Assembly (NCBI GenBank): GCA_028277225.1 | Contig: JANQHB010000007.1 | Span: 1 to 31,982, forward strand | DNA: 31,982 nt | Source: Chlorobium sp. | GTDB lineage: Bacteria > Bacteroidota > Chlorobiia > Chlorobiales > Chlorobiaceae | Direction of reading: 5' to 3' | In this document: one piece after another, positions 8,134 through 15,867 of the stretch | Position numbering within the stretch: position 1 is the stretch's first letter | How the letters are laid out: every line of letters starts with the position of its first letter | Made by a program: the position numbers and the translations under genes | Notes under the pieces: model-generated | Told to the model about the DNA's origin: nothing | Databases searched by the model: none | What the model saw: only the letters and a program-made list of their open reading frames with translations

Positions 8134-8249
8134 CCTGAATTGAGCGATTGTCGAGCCCCGTGAAATCAGATCGTATATTTCACAGGGCCGGAGGTGCAAG
8201 GCACAGGGAATGCAACTGTATCCCGACACGTCGGGACGCTCAGTTTAGG
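8134..8249. repeat. Composite inverted-repeat element inside the dsr operon, copy D
   Basis: A 116-bp element with ends CCTGAATTGAGC and GCTCAGTTTAGG. It starts 13 bp before the dsrP ATG and ends 1 bp from the dsrO stop codon. Inside are the CCCCGTGAAAT...ATTTCACAGGG hairpin (8156-8188) and a perfect TCCCGAC/GTCGGGA hairpin (8221-8236). It would be part of the polycistronic mRNA and form stable secondary structure. Confidence 0.85.
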
Positions 8250-8250
8250 T

Positions 8251-9027
8251 TTATAAAATGTAGAACACGGACGGCCTGGTCCCCAATTCAGACCTCCGCT
8301 GCAACGTATGGTTGTTTTCAAGCAGTTCCCTGACTTCAGAATTGGGGTCATTCAGATCCCCGAAAACCAAAGCCCCTTCGCTGCACTCGGCAACACAGGC
8401 AGGCTTCATCCCCTGGGCAAGCCGCTCTGAACAGAAATTACATTTTTCAACGACACCCCTCTCTCTTGTAGGATAGGCCGGGTTGATTTTCTTGATCGCC
8501 GGTCTCGGGTCCCGCCAGTTGAAACTCCGTGAACCGTAAGGACATGCCGCCATGCAGAAACGGCAACCGATACACCGGTGATAGTCCATGGCCACTATGC
8601 CGTCCCATTTGCGCTTGAATGTCGCTTTTGTCGGACAGGCGCGCACGCAGGGAGGCTTGTCACAGTGGTTGCAGAGCGCGTGGTATAATCCTTCTTTGGT
8701 CTCCTTGCTCAGGAACTGACCGCTTTCTCCCGGGAACACATTCTCGTATGGGTCTTTCCAGATCCACTTGATCTCGTCCTTGGTACCTTTAAAATCGGGA
8801 ACATTGTGCACTTCGTGACAGGCATCGATACACCTGTTGCAACCGTCCCTGCACTTTCGGGTATCGATGACCATCCCCCAGCGAACGCCGGTCGCTTCGT
8901 CCTGATGAGCCGGTGAAGCAGCAACCTTTTCAAAGGAAGCTCCCGGAATGATCCCGGAAGCCGCACCAATGCCGGCAAGCACGCCAAGCCCGGTTTTCCT
9001 GATAAACTCTCTTCTGTTCTCGTTCAT
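8251..9027 (-). CDS. dsrO: DsrO, periplasmic Tat-exported iron-sulfur subunit of DsrMKJOP
   Basis: A 258-aa ferredoxin-like protein with a twin-arginine signal (RREFIRKTG at residues 5-13, followed by a hydrophobic stretch), so it is exported folded. Four cysteine clusters are visible: CRDGCNRCIDAC, CNHCDKPPCVRAC, CIGCRFCMAAC, and CNFC...CVAEC, enough for up to four cubane clusters as in NrfC/DsrO. It passes electrons between DsrJ/DsrP in the periplasm-facing part of the complex. The ATG at 9027 is preferred to an adjacent GTG at 9030; no clear ribosome-binding site is seen, and the gene begins 12 bp after dsrJ. A repeat element begins 1 bp after its stop. Confidence 0.93.
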   Translation of the reverse strand: MNENRREFIRKTGLGVLAGIGAASGIIPGASFEKVAASPAHQDEATGVRWGMVIDTRKCRDGCNRCIDACHEVHNVPDFKGTKDEIKWIWKDPYENVFPGESGQFLSKETKEGLYHALCNHCDKPPCVRACPTKATFKRKWDGIVAMDYHRCIGCRFCMAACPYGSRSFNWRDPRPAIKKINPAYPTRERGVVEKCNFCSERLAQGMKPACVAECSEGALVFGDLNDPNSEVRELLENNHTLQRRSELGTRPSVFYIL

Positions 9028-9039
9028 CACGCTGAATAT

Positions 9040-9402
9040 CTACATTTCATGATGGCACTCAAAGCATTTCGGCCTTACGCTCGCATAGAAATGGCATTGC
9101 ACGCAAAATCCTCTGCTGCCATGACATTGAAAGCAGGTGCTGAGATTTTTCTCGAACTCTCTGCCATCGGGCGCCACGTGAATACGCTCTCCTTCCCTGA
9201 CGGCCGACTTGCGCCATTTGTCCAGCAGAAGCATATGGCTTGAACGCATGTATTCTCCTGATTCGACACAATGTTTGTCAGGAGCCATCGCTTTCGGTAT
9301 CGGGATTTTCTTGGCTTCACCCTCCTGCCAGAAGGCGTAGGTTACCGCGAAGAAAAACAGGAAGAGACCTGCAGCGATCAGTATGCGTTCCTTAATCTTC
9401 AT
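9040..9402 (-). CDS. dsrJ: DsrJ, membrane-anchored triheme cytochrome c
   Basis: A 120-aa protein with an N-terminal hydrophobic anchor (about residues 7-24) and exactly three heme c motifs near the C-terminus: CFQCH, CVQCH and CFECH. Cys45 in DKHCVESGE matches the conserved cysteine proposed in Allochromatium DsrJ to be an unusual heme ligand. The hemes lie in the periplasm. The start overlaps the end of dsrK by 11 bp, which indicates tight coupling. The protein is the periplasmic redox subunit of DsrMKJOP; its substrate is still unsettled in the family. Confidence 0.94.
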   Translation of the reverse strand: MKIKERILIAAGLFLFFFAVTYAFWQEGEAKKIPIPKAMAPDKHCVESGEYMRSSHMLLLDKWRKSAVREGERIHVAPDGREFEKNLSTCFQCHGSRGFCVQCHFYASVRPKCFECHHEM

Positions 9403-11041
9403 CTTCCTCCTCGTCTTCGAAACCGGCCATCGGGTCTTCCCTCAGGTCTTCGGTTCTTTTGATTTCTCCCTTCATAACCAGAGCATTGCCCACCAGCTCA
9501 TGGAGTCCATAGACCGAAACCCCGGGATTCCAGTAATTCATCAAGGCCGGGAGGGTCGCACGGTCGATAGCACAGATGGTTACAAGAGAGTCCACGTCAT
9601 GCCTCTCTCTTACATGCCTGACGGCATTGGCTCTCGGGAAACCGCCTCTCAGACGGATATCCATGAATTCTTCGGTATTGATACCGCTGCCCGATCCGCA
9701 GCAGAACGTCTGTTCGCGAATGGTGTTTTCCGGCATCTCATGGAAGGTATTGCAGACACTGTTGAGTACATACCGTGGCTCCTCGAACATTCCCATACCC
9801 CTTGCAACGTTGCAGGAATCATGAAAGGTTGTTTTCAGATGATCGTTCCGTTTAGGGTCCAGCTTCAGTTTGCCGTTTTTGATAAGATCTGCAGTGAATT
9901 CCGCAATGTGGACCATTTTGGTTGAAGCCGCATTTTCAAACACCGTTCCGGTTATCGGCGAAGCCGGCTGTTCGAGAAAGTCGGCCGGGCCGTTCATGGT
10001 ATCCATATACTGGTGTACCACTCTCCACATATGGCCGCACTCGCCGCCAAGTATCCATTTCACCCCTAATCGTTCGGCTTCGTGATACATTTTTGCGTTG
10101 AGCTTCTTGGCCATTTCGTTGGATGTGAAAAAGCCGAAGTTCCCGCCTTCAGAGGCATAGGTACTGATCGTGTAATCGAGACCTATGTGTTCGAAAAGCA
10201 GCAGATATCCCATCATCGTATAGACACCCGGATCCGCAAAAACATCGCCGGAAGGTGTTATAAACAAGACTTCAGCACCCTTGCGATTGAATGTCGGATT
10301 AACTGTTACACCGGTGAGGTCTTCAATATCTTCGGCAAGCGACTCGACATTCTGCACGAAGGTATGCGGTTCTATGCCGATGTGGTTACCCGTCCGGTTA
10401 CAGTTCGCTACAGGCCCAAGCAACCAGTTGTTGTTGACTCCGATAAGATGAAGCAGTTCCCTGCCCATCATCGTAATTTCGGCTGTATCGATACCGAAAG
10501 GGCAGAAAACCGAACAACGCCTGCACTCGGTACACTGATGGAAATACATATGCCACTCCTTGATAACCTCAGGAGTCAGTTTTCTTGCCCCGGAAAATCC
10601 CTTGAGAATTTTTTCGGCAAGCGGAAAATCATTACGGTAAACAGAGCGGATCAGCTCAGCTCTTGCGACAGGCATGTTCTTGGGATCACCGGTTCCAAGA
10701 AAAAAATGACACTTGTCGGCACATGCACCGCAACGAACACAGGTATCGAGAAAAAGCTTGAAAGAGCGGAATCGTTCGAGACGATCTTTCATGCCGTCCC
10801 TGATAATTTTTTCCCACCCTTCAGGCAATTTCCAGTCATCGTCCTCGGGAGACCACTTTCTCGGATTCGGAAATCCGATCTCTTCGACCAGTTCAGGCTT
10901 GGCAGGATAACACCAGTTACCATCACGGAACTCAACAGGTGTATCGAACAGTTCCTTGTCAGGGTAATCACCTTTTACAAGACTCGGTTTTTCCTCGAGT
11001 TCTTTTTTCAGTTCCGAAAGTTTTGGAGCAAATTTCGGCAT
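9392..11041 (-). CDS. dsrK: DsrK, HdrD-like iron-sulfur subunit of DsrMKJOP
   Basis: A 549-aa cytoplasm-facing subunit related to heterodisulfide reductase HdrD. Two ferredoxin-type clusters are visible: CVRCGACADKC at residues 101-111 and CTECRRCSVFCP at 170-181. Cysteine-rich CCG-type motifs follow (GGECGHMWR region and HDSCNVARG with FCCGSGSGIN), expected to bind the catalytic noncubane cluster. In the family this subunit acts on the disulfide or trisulfide form of DsrC. The acidic tail ends FEDEEEDED. dsrM ends 2 bp upstream and dsrJ overlaps its 3' end, consistent with one translationally coupled DsrMKJ block. Confidence 0.95.
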   Translation of the reverse strand: MPKFAPKLSELKKELEEKPSLVKGDYPDKELFDTPVEFRDGNWCYPAKPELVEEIGFPNPRKWSPEDDDWKLPEGWEKIIRDGMKDRLERFRSFKLFLDTCVRCGACADKCHFFLGTGDPKNMPVARAELIRSVYRNDFPLAEKILKGFSGARKLTPEVIKEWHMYFHQCTECRRCSVFCPFGIDTAEITMMGRELLHLIGVNNNWLLGPVANCNRTGNHIGIEPHTFVQNVESLAEDIEDLTGVTVNPTFNRKGAEVLFITPSGDVFADPGVYTMMGYLLLFEHIGLDYTISTYASEGGNFGFFTSNEMAKKLNAKMYHEAERLGVKWILGGECGHMWRVVHQYMDTMNGPADFLEQPASPITGTVFENAASTKMVHIAEFTADLIKNGKLKLDPKRNDHLKTTFHDSCNVARGMGMFEEPRYVLNSVCNTFHEMPENTIREQTFCCGSGSGINTEEFMDIRLRGGFPRANAVRHVRERHDVDSLVTICAIDRATLPALMNYWNPGVSVYGLHELVGNALVMKGEIKRTEDLREDPMAGFEDEEEDED

Positions 11042-11043
11042 AG

Positions 11044-12039
11044 CTATTTCTTTTCAACCGGAAGGTTTGCTTTTTTCATCTTTTCACGGAACTCATCCTC
11101 GTATTCGGCATACGTTCTGATCTTTATTTCAGGATTCCAGGGATTGACATGCCGTTTTTTACGACTGTTGTTTGCGAGATTTCTCGTGGGGCTCATGAAA
11201 ATACCACCCATATGCATCAGCTTGCTGAACGGGAAGTACATCGCCAGCACACAGACCAGGAAAAGATGGACATAGAAAAGAGCTCCGATTCCTTCCGGAA
11301 GCATCAGATTGAAATGAACGAGGTTGATCATGAGATCCTTGACGCTCATGACATCGACTTTGACGATATAGCGCATGAGAACACCGACCACCGCGATTCC
11401 GAGAAGCAGGAACAGCGGGAAATAATCGGCAGGAATCGATATAAGGCGGACCTTGACGTCCCTGAAGCGGCGAAGCACCAGAAAAGTCACGGCGCCAAGA
11501 AGCAGAATATCGGTAAGGTAGAGGGCTGGAAGCGTCACATCGAGAATGCCGTCGAAATCCTCCAGAAGCTTCACAAAACCGGGGACCTTCTCGATGAAAA
11601 ACCTGTAGTGCCTGAGGACGACAACAAGCATGGACCAGTGAAAAGCAAGACCGGCAATCCAGAGCCATTTGCTCGATCCATAGGCAAGCTTCGCCCCGTC
11701 ATGCATTTCCGCTTTTGTGTTCCTGAAAAGCGAACGAAAGAAAAGAACTTCTGAAAAAACCCTCGCAACAGCCTCAAAGAAGTTTGAAGGGCTTTCAAGC
11801 CTGTTTGGTTTGATCCAGTCAAGAGATTTCTCCTGCCCGCAGGTTGTGGGTATCCTGAACGGAACGGAACTTTTCGCCCAGTCGATGATACGATAGGTGA
11901 AACCGACAAGAAAAACCACGATCGCCAGGTAGGGAACAATAACACCGAAAATAAAACCAAGTCCTGCAAACTCTACTGCCACATAGGGAACAAGTGCCAG
12001 GAGTACAACAATTCCAAGAGGCATCACAGCTTTTTTCAT
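11044..12039 (-). CDS. dsrM: DsrM, NarI-like cytochrome b subunit of DsrMKJOP
   Basis: A 331-aa membrane protein with about six hydrophobic segments, related to the gamma subunit of nitrate reductase (NarI) and HdrE. Histidines in membrane segments, such as GLAFHWSMLVVVLRHYRFF and LMINLVHFNLML, are candidate heme b ligands. It passes electrons between menaquinone and DsrK. GGAGG lies about 9 nt before the ATG. The start overlaps the dsrT stop in ATGA (12036-12039), and dsrK begins 2 bp after its stop. Confidence 0.94.
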   Translation of the reverse strand: MKKAVMPLGIVVLLALVPYVAVEFAGLGFIFGVIVPYLAIVVFLVGFTYRIIDWAKSSVPFRIPTTCGQEKSLDWIKPNRLESPSNFFEAVARVFSEVLFFRSLFRNTKAEMHDGAKLAYGSSKWLWIAGLAFHWSMLVVVLRHYRFFIEKVPGFVKLLEDFDGILDVTLPALYLTDILLLGAVTFLVLRRFRDVKVRLISIPADYFPLFLLLGIAVVGVLMRYIVKVDVMSVKDLMINLVHFNLMLPEGIGALFYVHLFLVCVLAMYFPFSKLMHMGGIFMSPTRNLANNSRKKRHVNPWNPEIKIRTYAEYEDEFREKMKKANLPVEKK

Positions 12040-12491
12040 GCCCTGGTCCTCCCCGACATCATAAATGCCTGCCGTTTACTTTCTTCGACTTTCAGTTGAT
12101 AGATCTTTTCACGGTGTGCCATGTAACTGTCAAATGCCTGGAGTGTGAGACGCTCCATATCGGCCTGCATCTCATCCCATTGTTTCTTTTTCTGTATTCC
12201 GAAAGCAGGATCCTTGAGAATCGCTTTCAGATCAAAAAACAGGGACATCGCTTTTGACGGAGGTAAGTCCTGGACAGCAAGTACCCGGGTGATATTGCTC
12301 AATGCATCGGAACGTGCCCCTTCCGAACCGTTGAACGAATCCAGTACCTCACCTAAAATATCGAGAAGTGCCCCGGCAAGCGGGGTTTTATTATGCATTT
12401 TTTCCGGTAAATAACCAAGAACAACTTGATGCCAGCGATCAATAATTGCAGCCTTGTTCTCCCGCACAAGCCCGGCATACTCCTTGTTCAT
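12036..12491 (-). CDS. dsrT: DsrT, conserved Dsr-associated protein of unknown role
   Basis: A 151-aa soluble, mainly helical protein in the dsrT position between dsrH and dsrM. The opening LVRENKAAIIDRWHQVVLGYLP and the spaced Trp/Phe pattern resemble the RsbRD N-terminal sensor-like domain (PF14361 type), seen by eye only. No cysteines and no signal peptide are present. dsrT is found in green sulfur bacteria and some sulfate reducers, with no established biochemical function; a regulatory or assembly role is possible. The start is 10 bp after dsrH, and the stop overlaps the dsrM start, so it is clearly a part of the operon. Confidence 0.8.
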   Translation of the reverse strand: MNKEYAGLVRENKAAIIDRWHQVVLGYLPEKMHNKTPLAGALLDILGEVLDSFNGSEGARSDALSNITRVLAVQDLPPSKAMSLFFDLKAILKDPAFGIQKKKQWDEMQADMERLTLQAFDSYMAHREKIYQLKVEESKRQAFMMSGRTRA

Positions 12492-12501
12492 AGATCCGTG
12501 A

Positions 12502-12795
12502 TCAGAGCCAACTGTTTACCTGATGCTCCTCGACAAGATCGACAAATCCTTCGTATTCAACGCTTTTCACCCCTTCGGTCACATCGTCGATCCCCCTGGC
12601 TACGAGATCAGGGCCGAGAACATAAACTGGATTGTCTTTCATGATACTTTCGAGGATTGATGATACCCTGTTCCCAGCCTGAACGGCATAGACTCCATCC
12701 TCCAGGAAAAGTATCGGATCACCCGGTTGAAGAAATCGTGAACATGTCTCCAGCGTGCTGGTTTCAAATGGAGATTTATTGATTGTGTGTAGCAT
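12502..12795 (-). CDS. dsrH: DsrH, sulfurtransferase subunit of DsrEFH
   Basis: A 97-aa TusB/DsrH-family protein, one third of the DsrE2F2H2 hexamer that receives sulfane sulfur from TusA and passes it to DsrC. Cys18 in STLETCSRF matches the conserved DsrH cysteine. DPILFLEDGVYAV is the family core. The frame is open to 12840, but those 15 codons are translated from the end of a repeat element (12827-12862), so I use the ATG at 12795; no good ribosome-binding site is visible. It is separated from dsrF by 110 bp with two hairpins, although its partner subunits are needed in equal amounts. Confidence 0.9.
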   Translation of the reverse strand: MLHTINKSPFETSTLETCSRFLQPGDPILFLEDGVYAVQAGNRVSSILESIMKDNPVYVLGPDLVARGIDDVTEGVKSVEYEGFVDLVEEHQVNSWL

Positions 12796-12826
12796 GATGT
12801 GGCATGATAATTCATTAAAACAGACA

Positions 12827-12862
12827 CCTGAACTGAGCATTTGTTGAAACGCTCAATTTAGG
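12827..12862. repeat. Short form of the inverted-repeat element (copy E), dsrF-dsrH gap
   Basis: CCTGAACTGAGC and GCTCAATTTAGG flank a 12-nt loop region. This is the element end-to-end with its interior lost, giving a 36-nt hairpin. It lies upstream of the dsrH start in the operon mRNA. Confidence 0.85.
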
Positions 12863-12871
12863 AGACAGGTA

Positions 12872-12894
12872 CCGGTCAGCAGAAAGTTGACCGG
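12872..12894 (-). other. Hairpin between dsrF and dsrH
   Basis: A perfect 7-bp stem CCGGTCA / TGACCGG with a 9-nt loop, 11 bp after the dsrF stop. No T tract follows, so it is not a classical terminator. Possible RNA processing or stability element. A second hairpin (12827-12862) follows directly. Confidence 0.6.
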
Positions 12895-12905
12895 CCTGAA
12901 ATTGT

Positions 12906-13271
12906 TCAGTGCGGAACAATAACATCCTGTTCATTCATAAGCTTGCCGATTTCCTCAGACGTCAGCACTTCAACGTCAACGATGAGATCATCCTCGGAAA
13001 GTCCCCGCTCTTCAAGCGACTCTTTGTCAACATAAAGCTTTTCAACATCGTACATCTCGAGCGCCATGAACGTCCTGGCAAAACCCTTGATACCGATTCC
13101 ATCCGTATTCTGATCATCTTTGATGGCATAGACACCGTCACCGATGAATACAACCGACAGATCCTGTTCGTAAGCGGCCATGATCAGGATCATTTCCAGA
13201 CCTTCATAGGTGTAGATTGAACCATGAGGCGCCCTGCGCATCACGTGCATGATTTTTTTTATGTCTTCCAT
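12906..13271 (-). CDS. dsrF: DsrF, structural subunit of DsrEFH
   Basis: A 121-aa TusC/DsrF-family protein. RRAPHGSIYTYEGLEMILIMAAYEQDLSVVFIGDGVY matches the family core, split here as residues 11-30 RAPHGSIYTYEGLEM followed by a hydrophobic strand and the GDGVYAI turn. As expected for DsrF there is no cysteine in the protein, so it has a structural rather than sulfur-carrying role. The frame extends to a TTG at 13301, overlapping dsrE, but alignment by memory with Allochromatium DsrF (start ...KKFMYLNRKAPYGTIY) supports the ATG at 13271. The gap to dsrE is then 19 bp. Confidence 0.9.
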   Translation of the reverse strand: MEDIKKIMHVMRRAPHGSIYTYEGLEMILIMAAYEQDLSVVFIGDGVYAIKDDQNTDGIGIKGFARTFMALEMYDVEKLYVDKESLEERGLSEDDLIVDVEVLTSEEIGKLMNEQDVIVPH

Positions 13272-13290
13272 TATCGATTGGGAATGCTGT

Positions 13291-13650
13291 TTAATCTCCA
13301 AAAGTTACCAGTCGGTCATTGCGGATCGCAATATCTGTAAGCGTACCGAGTCCGGTGATTTCCGATCCTTCTATAATAACATCATCGTTGATACCGCGGC
13401 GTTTTGACGCGGCGATACAAGCCAGCACCTCGACGCCGTGCTTCTCATGCAGTTCATCCCAGCGCTTTGCGATATGACGGTCGTCCTGGGGAGGATCCGA
13501 ATGCTTCGTGACATTGGTCACACCGTCATTGTAGAGGAAGACGGCATCAACCTTATGACCTTTTTTGATCGCTGCTTCGGCAAACTTGAATGCCGTATCG
13601 GATGCCTGATGGTTGTAAGGGCCCTCCTTGAGCAAGATTCCTATATTCAT
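13291..13650 (-). CDS. dsrE: DsrE, sulfur-accepting subunit of DsrEFH
   Basis: A 119-aa DsrE/TusD-family protein. The catalytic cysteine is Cys78 in VLACIAASKRRG, the same residue number as the persulfide-carrying Cys78 of Allochromatium DsrE. The N-terminus MNIGILLKEGPYNHQASDTA is standard. It takes sulfur from TusA and delivers it, with DsrF and DsrH, to the C-terminal cysteine of DsrC. The ribosome-binding site is weak (CGAAG). The gene is 50 bp downstream of dsrU. Confidence 0.94.
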   Translation of the reverse strand: MNIGILLKEGPYNHQASDTAFKFAEAAIKKGHKVDAVFLYNDGVTNVTKHSDPPQDDRHIAKRWDELHEKHGVEVLACIAASKRRGINDDVIIEGSEITGLGTLTDIAIRNDRLVTFGD

Positions 13651-13700
13651 ATCTTCGGTTTGGCTATTGGTTATTTATTGCTGATTATGTGCCTTTCCGG

Positions 13701-14066
13701 TCAGTTGCATAATGACGAGCAGAACTCTTCATAGAGCGGTCCCCAGGTATTTGAGAAAACTGCAATTGGTTTTTCAACATACTGCGAGAAATAAAGCGCA
13801 TCGGCCGCAGTACATTCATCCCCATTCCTGAGGGCATCGAGAGCCTTGCGGCCGGCTTCTGCAGCATCATGTCCTGTCTGCTCAACCTGTTTCCAGTAGT
13901 TGATCGCTTCAAGGCGATACACAGCGTTTCGAGGCAACGCTTCGGCATCCTTAAGATTGCTGACAACAACCTGGCGGGACCCGAATGCCGCGGACCATCC
14001 TGTAACCGCCCATTGTTCAGAACTCTCGATCGCCTTTTCGATCTGTCGCATCACTTCTTCGTACAT
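13701..14066 (-). CDS. dsrU: DsrU, conserved Dsr-cluster protein of unknown function
   Basis: A soluble protein of about 121 aa in the position of dsrU of green sulfur bacteria, between dsrL and dsrE. It is rich in Glu/Ala and aromatic residues (WAVTGWSAAF, NYWKQVEQTGHDAAEAGRKALDALRNGDECTAAD split across the middle), suggesting a helical bundle. Three cysteines are present, two close to the C-terminus (FCSSLCN). I recognise no domain. The start is uncertain: ATG 14066 is chosen, and a TTG at 14093 is in frame. The spacing of 42 bp to dsrL and 50 bp to dsrE puts it in the operon. Confidence 0.7.
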   Translation of the reverse strand: MYEEVMRQIEKAIESSEQWAVTGWSAAFGSRQVVVSNLKDAEALPRNAVYRLEAINYWKQVEQTGHDAAEAGRKALDALRNGDECTAADALYFSQYVEKPIAVFSNTWGPLYEEFCSSLCN

Positions 14067-14108
14067 AGCGAATAAGGTATTATCGGTTAGCAACCCGCTT
14101 GTCAGGAA

Positions 14109-15845
14109 TTAAAGGCCATCACCCATGCCCATCTGGATGTATCCGGACGGACAGACCAGCGAACAGATATGGCACCCCACACAACGGTTATAGTCGGTAT
14201 AGATCTTTTCCCCGACAGGATTGTCCCTGAATCGGGTAATTGCTTCCTGGGGACAGAATGAGACACACTGTTTGCAGTCAAAACAGAGACCGCAGCTCAT
14301 ACAGCGTTCCGATTCGGCTTTCACCTGCTCTTCTGTCAATGCTTCGAGCAATTCGTCATGATTTCCTTTGACCGGGACCGCCTCATTGTTGATACGGGTA
14401 GCCTGGGCTACCGGAAGGAAATAGAGTACGTCCTGCTGCTTCACTTTTGTCACATCGCGTCGCACAGGTTCCGGTAGCGGTTGACCATGGAGAAAGGCAT
14501 CGATCGACTCGGCTGCACGACGACCATGACCAACTGCGGTGGTGATCAGATCGACCTTGATGGCATCACCGCCGCCAAAAACCTTTTCTTTACCCGGAAT
14601 CCTGAAACTCCTGTCAACCTTCATCCAGGGCGATCCATTGACCAGCTCATCAAAGCCACTCATATCGGTCTTTTGACCGATAGCGGCTACAATCATATCC
14701 CCTTCAATTTCAAATGTCTCGTCGGTATTCTTGTAGCGGAAGAAAGGAATCGGGGAGTTCCATCCCTCTTCGCCTTTCTCTTTCTTCACCATTCTGGCAC
14801 ACCGGAGACTGGAAACATTGTCCCCTTCTGAAAGCACTTCGAGCGTACCGGTAAGGTAATGAAACTCGGTCCCCTCTTTTTCCGCGTCTTCAAATTCGTT
14901 TTCAAAACAGGCCATTTCATCACGAGGAACACCGGATACAACCGCAGCTTCAGAGCCAAGTCGAAGTGCAAGCCGGGCCACATCCATGGCCACGTTACCA
15001 TCGCCGATAACAATGACTTTCCTGCCAACCGGTATATCGTCTCCGAGAACTTCATAGTTTCGAAGGAAATCAATGGCATTGGTGACACCGGGCAGACCTT
15101 CAGCACCGGGAACCGGCAGTTCACGGCCAAGCTGAGCCCCGACACCGACAAAGACTGCATCATAGTCCTCTTCCAGCTGATCGAGAGCTATATCTTCTCC
15201 TATCCTGACTCCCATTTTTGTCTCAATACCGAGATCGAGAATCCGCTGTACCTCTGCTTCAAGCACCTTACGGTCAACACGATACCCCATGATACCGTAG
15301 AGAACCATGCCGCCGAGTTTCTCGTTGGCATCGTAGATGGTTACGGCATGCCCTTTTCTACGCAACTGATAGGCTGCCGACAATCCGGCAGGACCTCCAC
15401 CGACCACCGCAACCCGTTTACCGGTATCAGCACCGGCGCCGGGAAGTTTCAGCCCCTTTTCAATACCGTAATTCCCTATTGCCTGCTCAACAGCGTTGAT
15501 TCCAACACTCTGATCATGGTATTGACGATTACATCCTCCCTGGCATGGATGCGGGCAGATACGGCCCATGACAGCCGGAAAGGGGTTTGTATCAACGGCA
15601 GTCTCCCATGCCGCTTTCATGGGGTCATCGGAAGGATCAGTACCGTTAAGAAAACGGTTGATCTGTCTGATATCTTCACCTGCAGGACACTCAGCCGTGC
15701 ATGGCGGGGTTTGCCGCACATAAACCGGGCATTTGTGACTCTGATCTCCAAAAGCGACAATCTTGTCCGTTCCTGTAAGCTCACTGAACTCAGGAAAGGC
15801 ATACCCGATCGCAAAATCGAGAATCGGGTTTGAATCTTGATTCAT
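14109..15845 (-). CDS. dsrL: DsrL, NAD(P)H:acceptor oxidoreductase partner of DsrAB
   Basis: A 578-aa iron-sulfur flavoprotein of the glutamate-synthase small-subunit (GltD) type. In order: an N-terminal cysteine region CTAECPAGEDI (49-59) and CPHPCQGGC (97-105); an FAD-binding VAVVGGGPAGLSAAY (145-159); a second nucleotide-binding VIVIGDGNVAMD (277-288); and two C-terminal 4Fe-4S sites, CMSCGLCFDCKQC...CP and CVGCHICSLVCP. It takes electrons from DsrAB during sulfur oxidation and reduces NAD(P). The C-terminal ferredoxin pair is a feature of DsrL rather than GltD. A perfect AAGGAG precedes the ATG. dsrB ends 22 bp upstream. Confidence 0.95.
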   Translation of the reverse strand: MNQDSNPILDFAIGYAFPEFSELTGTDKIVAFGDQSHKCPVYVRQTPPCTAECPAGEDIRQINRFLNGTDPSDDPMKAAWETAVDTNPFPAVMGRICPHPCQGGCNRQYHDQSVGINAVEQAIGNYGIEKGLKLPGAGADTGKRVAVVGGGPAGLSAAYQLRRKGHAVTIYDANEKLGGMVLYGIMGYRVDRKVLEAEVQRILDLGIETKMGVRIGEDIALDQLEEDYDAVFVGVGAQLGRELPVPGAEGLPGVTNAIDFLRNYEVLGDDIPVGRKVIVIGDGNVAMDVARLALRLGSEAAVVSGVPRDEMACFENEFEDAEKEGTEFHYLTGTLEVLSEGDNVSSLRCARMVKKEKGEEGWNSPIPFFRYKNTDETFEIEGDMIVAAIGQKTDMSGFDELVNGSPWMKVDRSFRIPGKEKVFGGGDAIKVDLITTAVGHGRRAAESIDAFLHGQPLPEPVRRDVTKVKQQDVLYFLPVAQATRINNEAVPVKGNHDELLEALTEEQVKAESERCMSCGLCFDCKQCVSFCPQEAITRFRDNPVGEKIYTDYNRCVGCHICSLVCPSGYIQMGMGDGL

Positions 15846-15867
15846 GAGGTTCTCCTTTACGTTCTGC

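Noticed and set aside
10082..11275. A 397-codon plus-strand open frame
   Set aside because: Antisense to dsrK and dsrM; no family features.
12796..12840. Fifteen-codon extension of DsrH
   Set aside because: Encoded by the end of a repeat element and absent from the DsrH family pattern.
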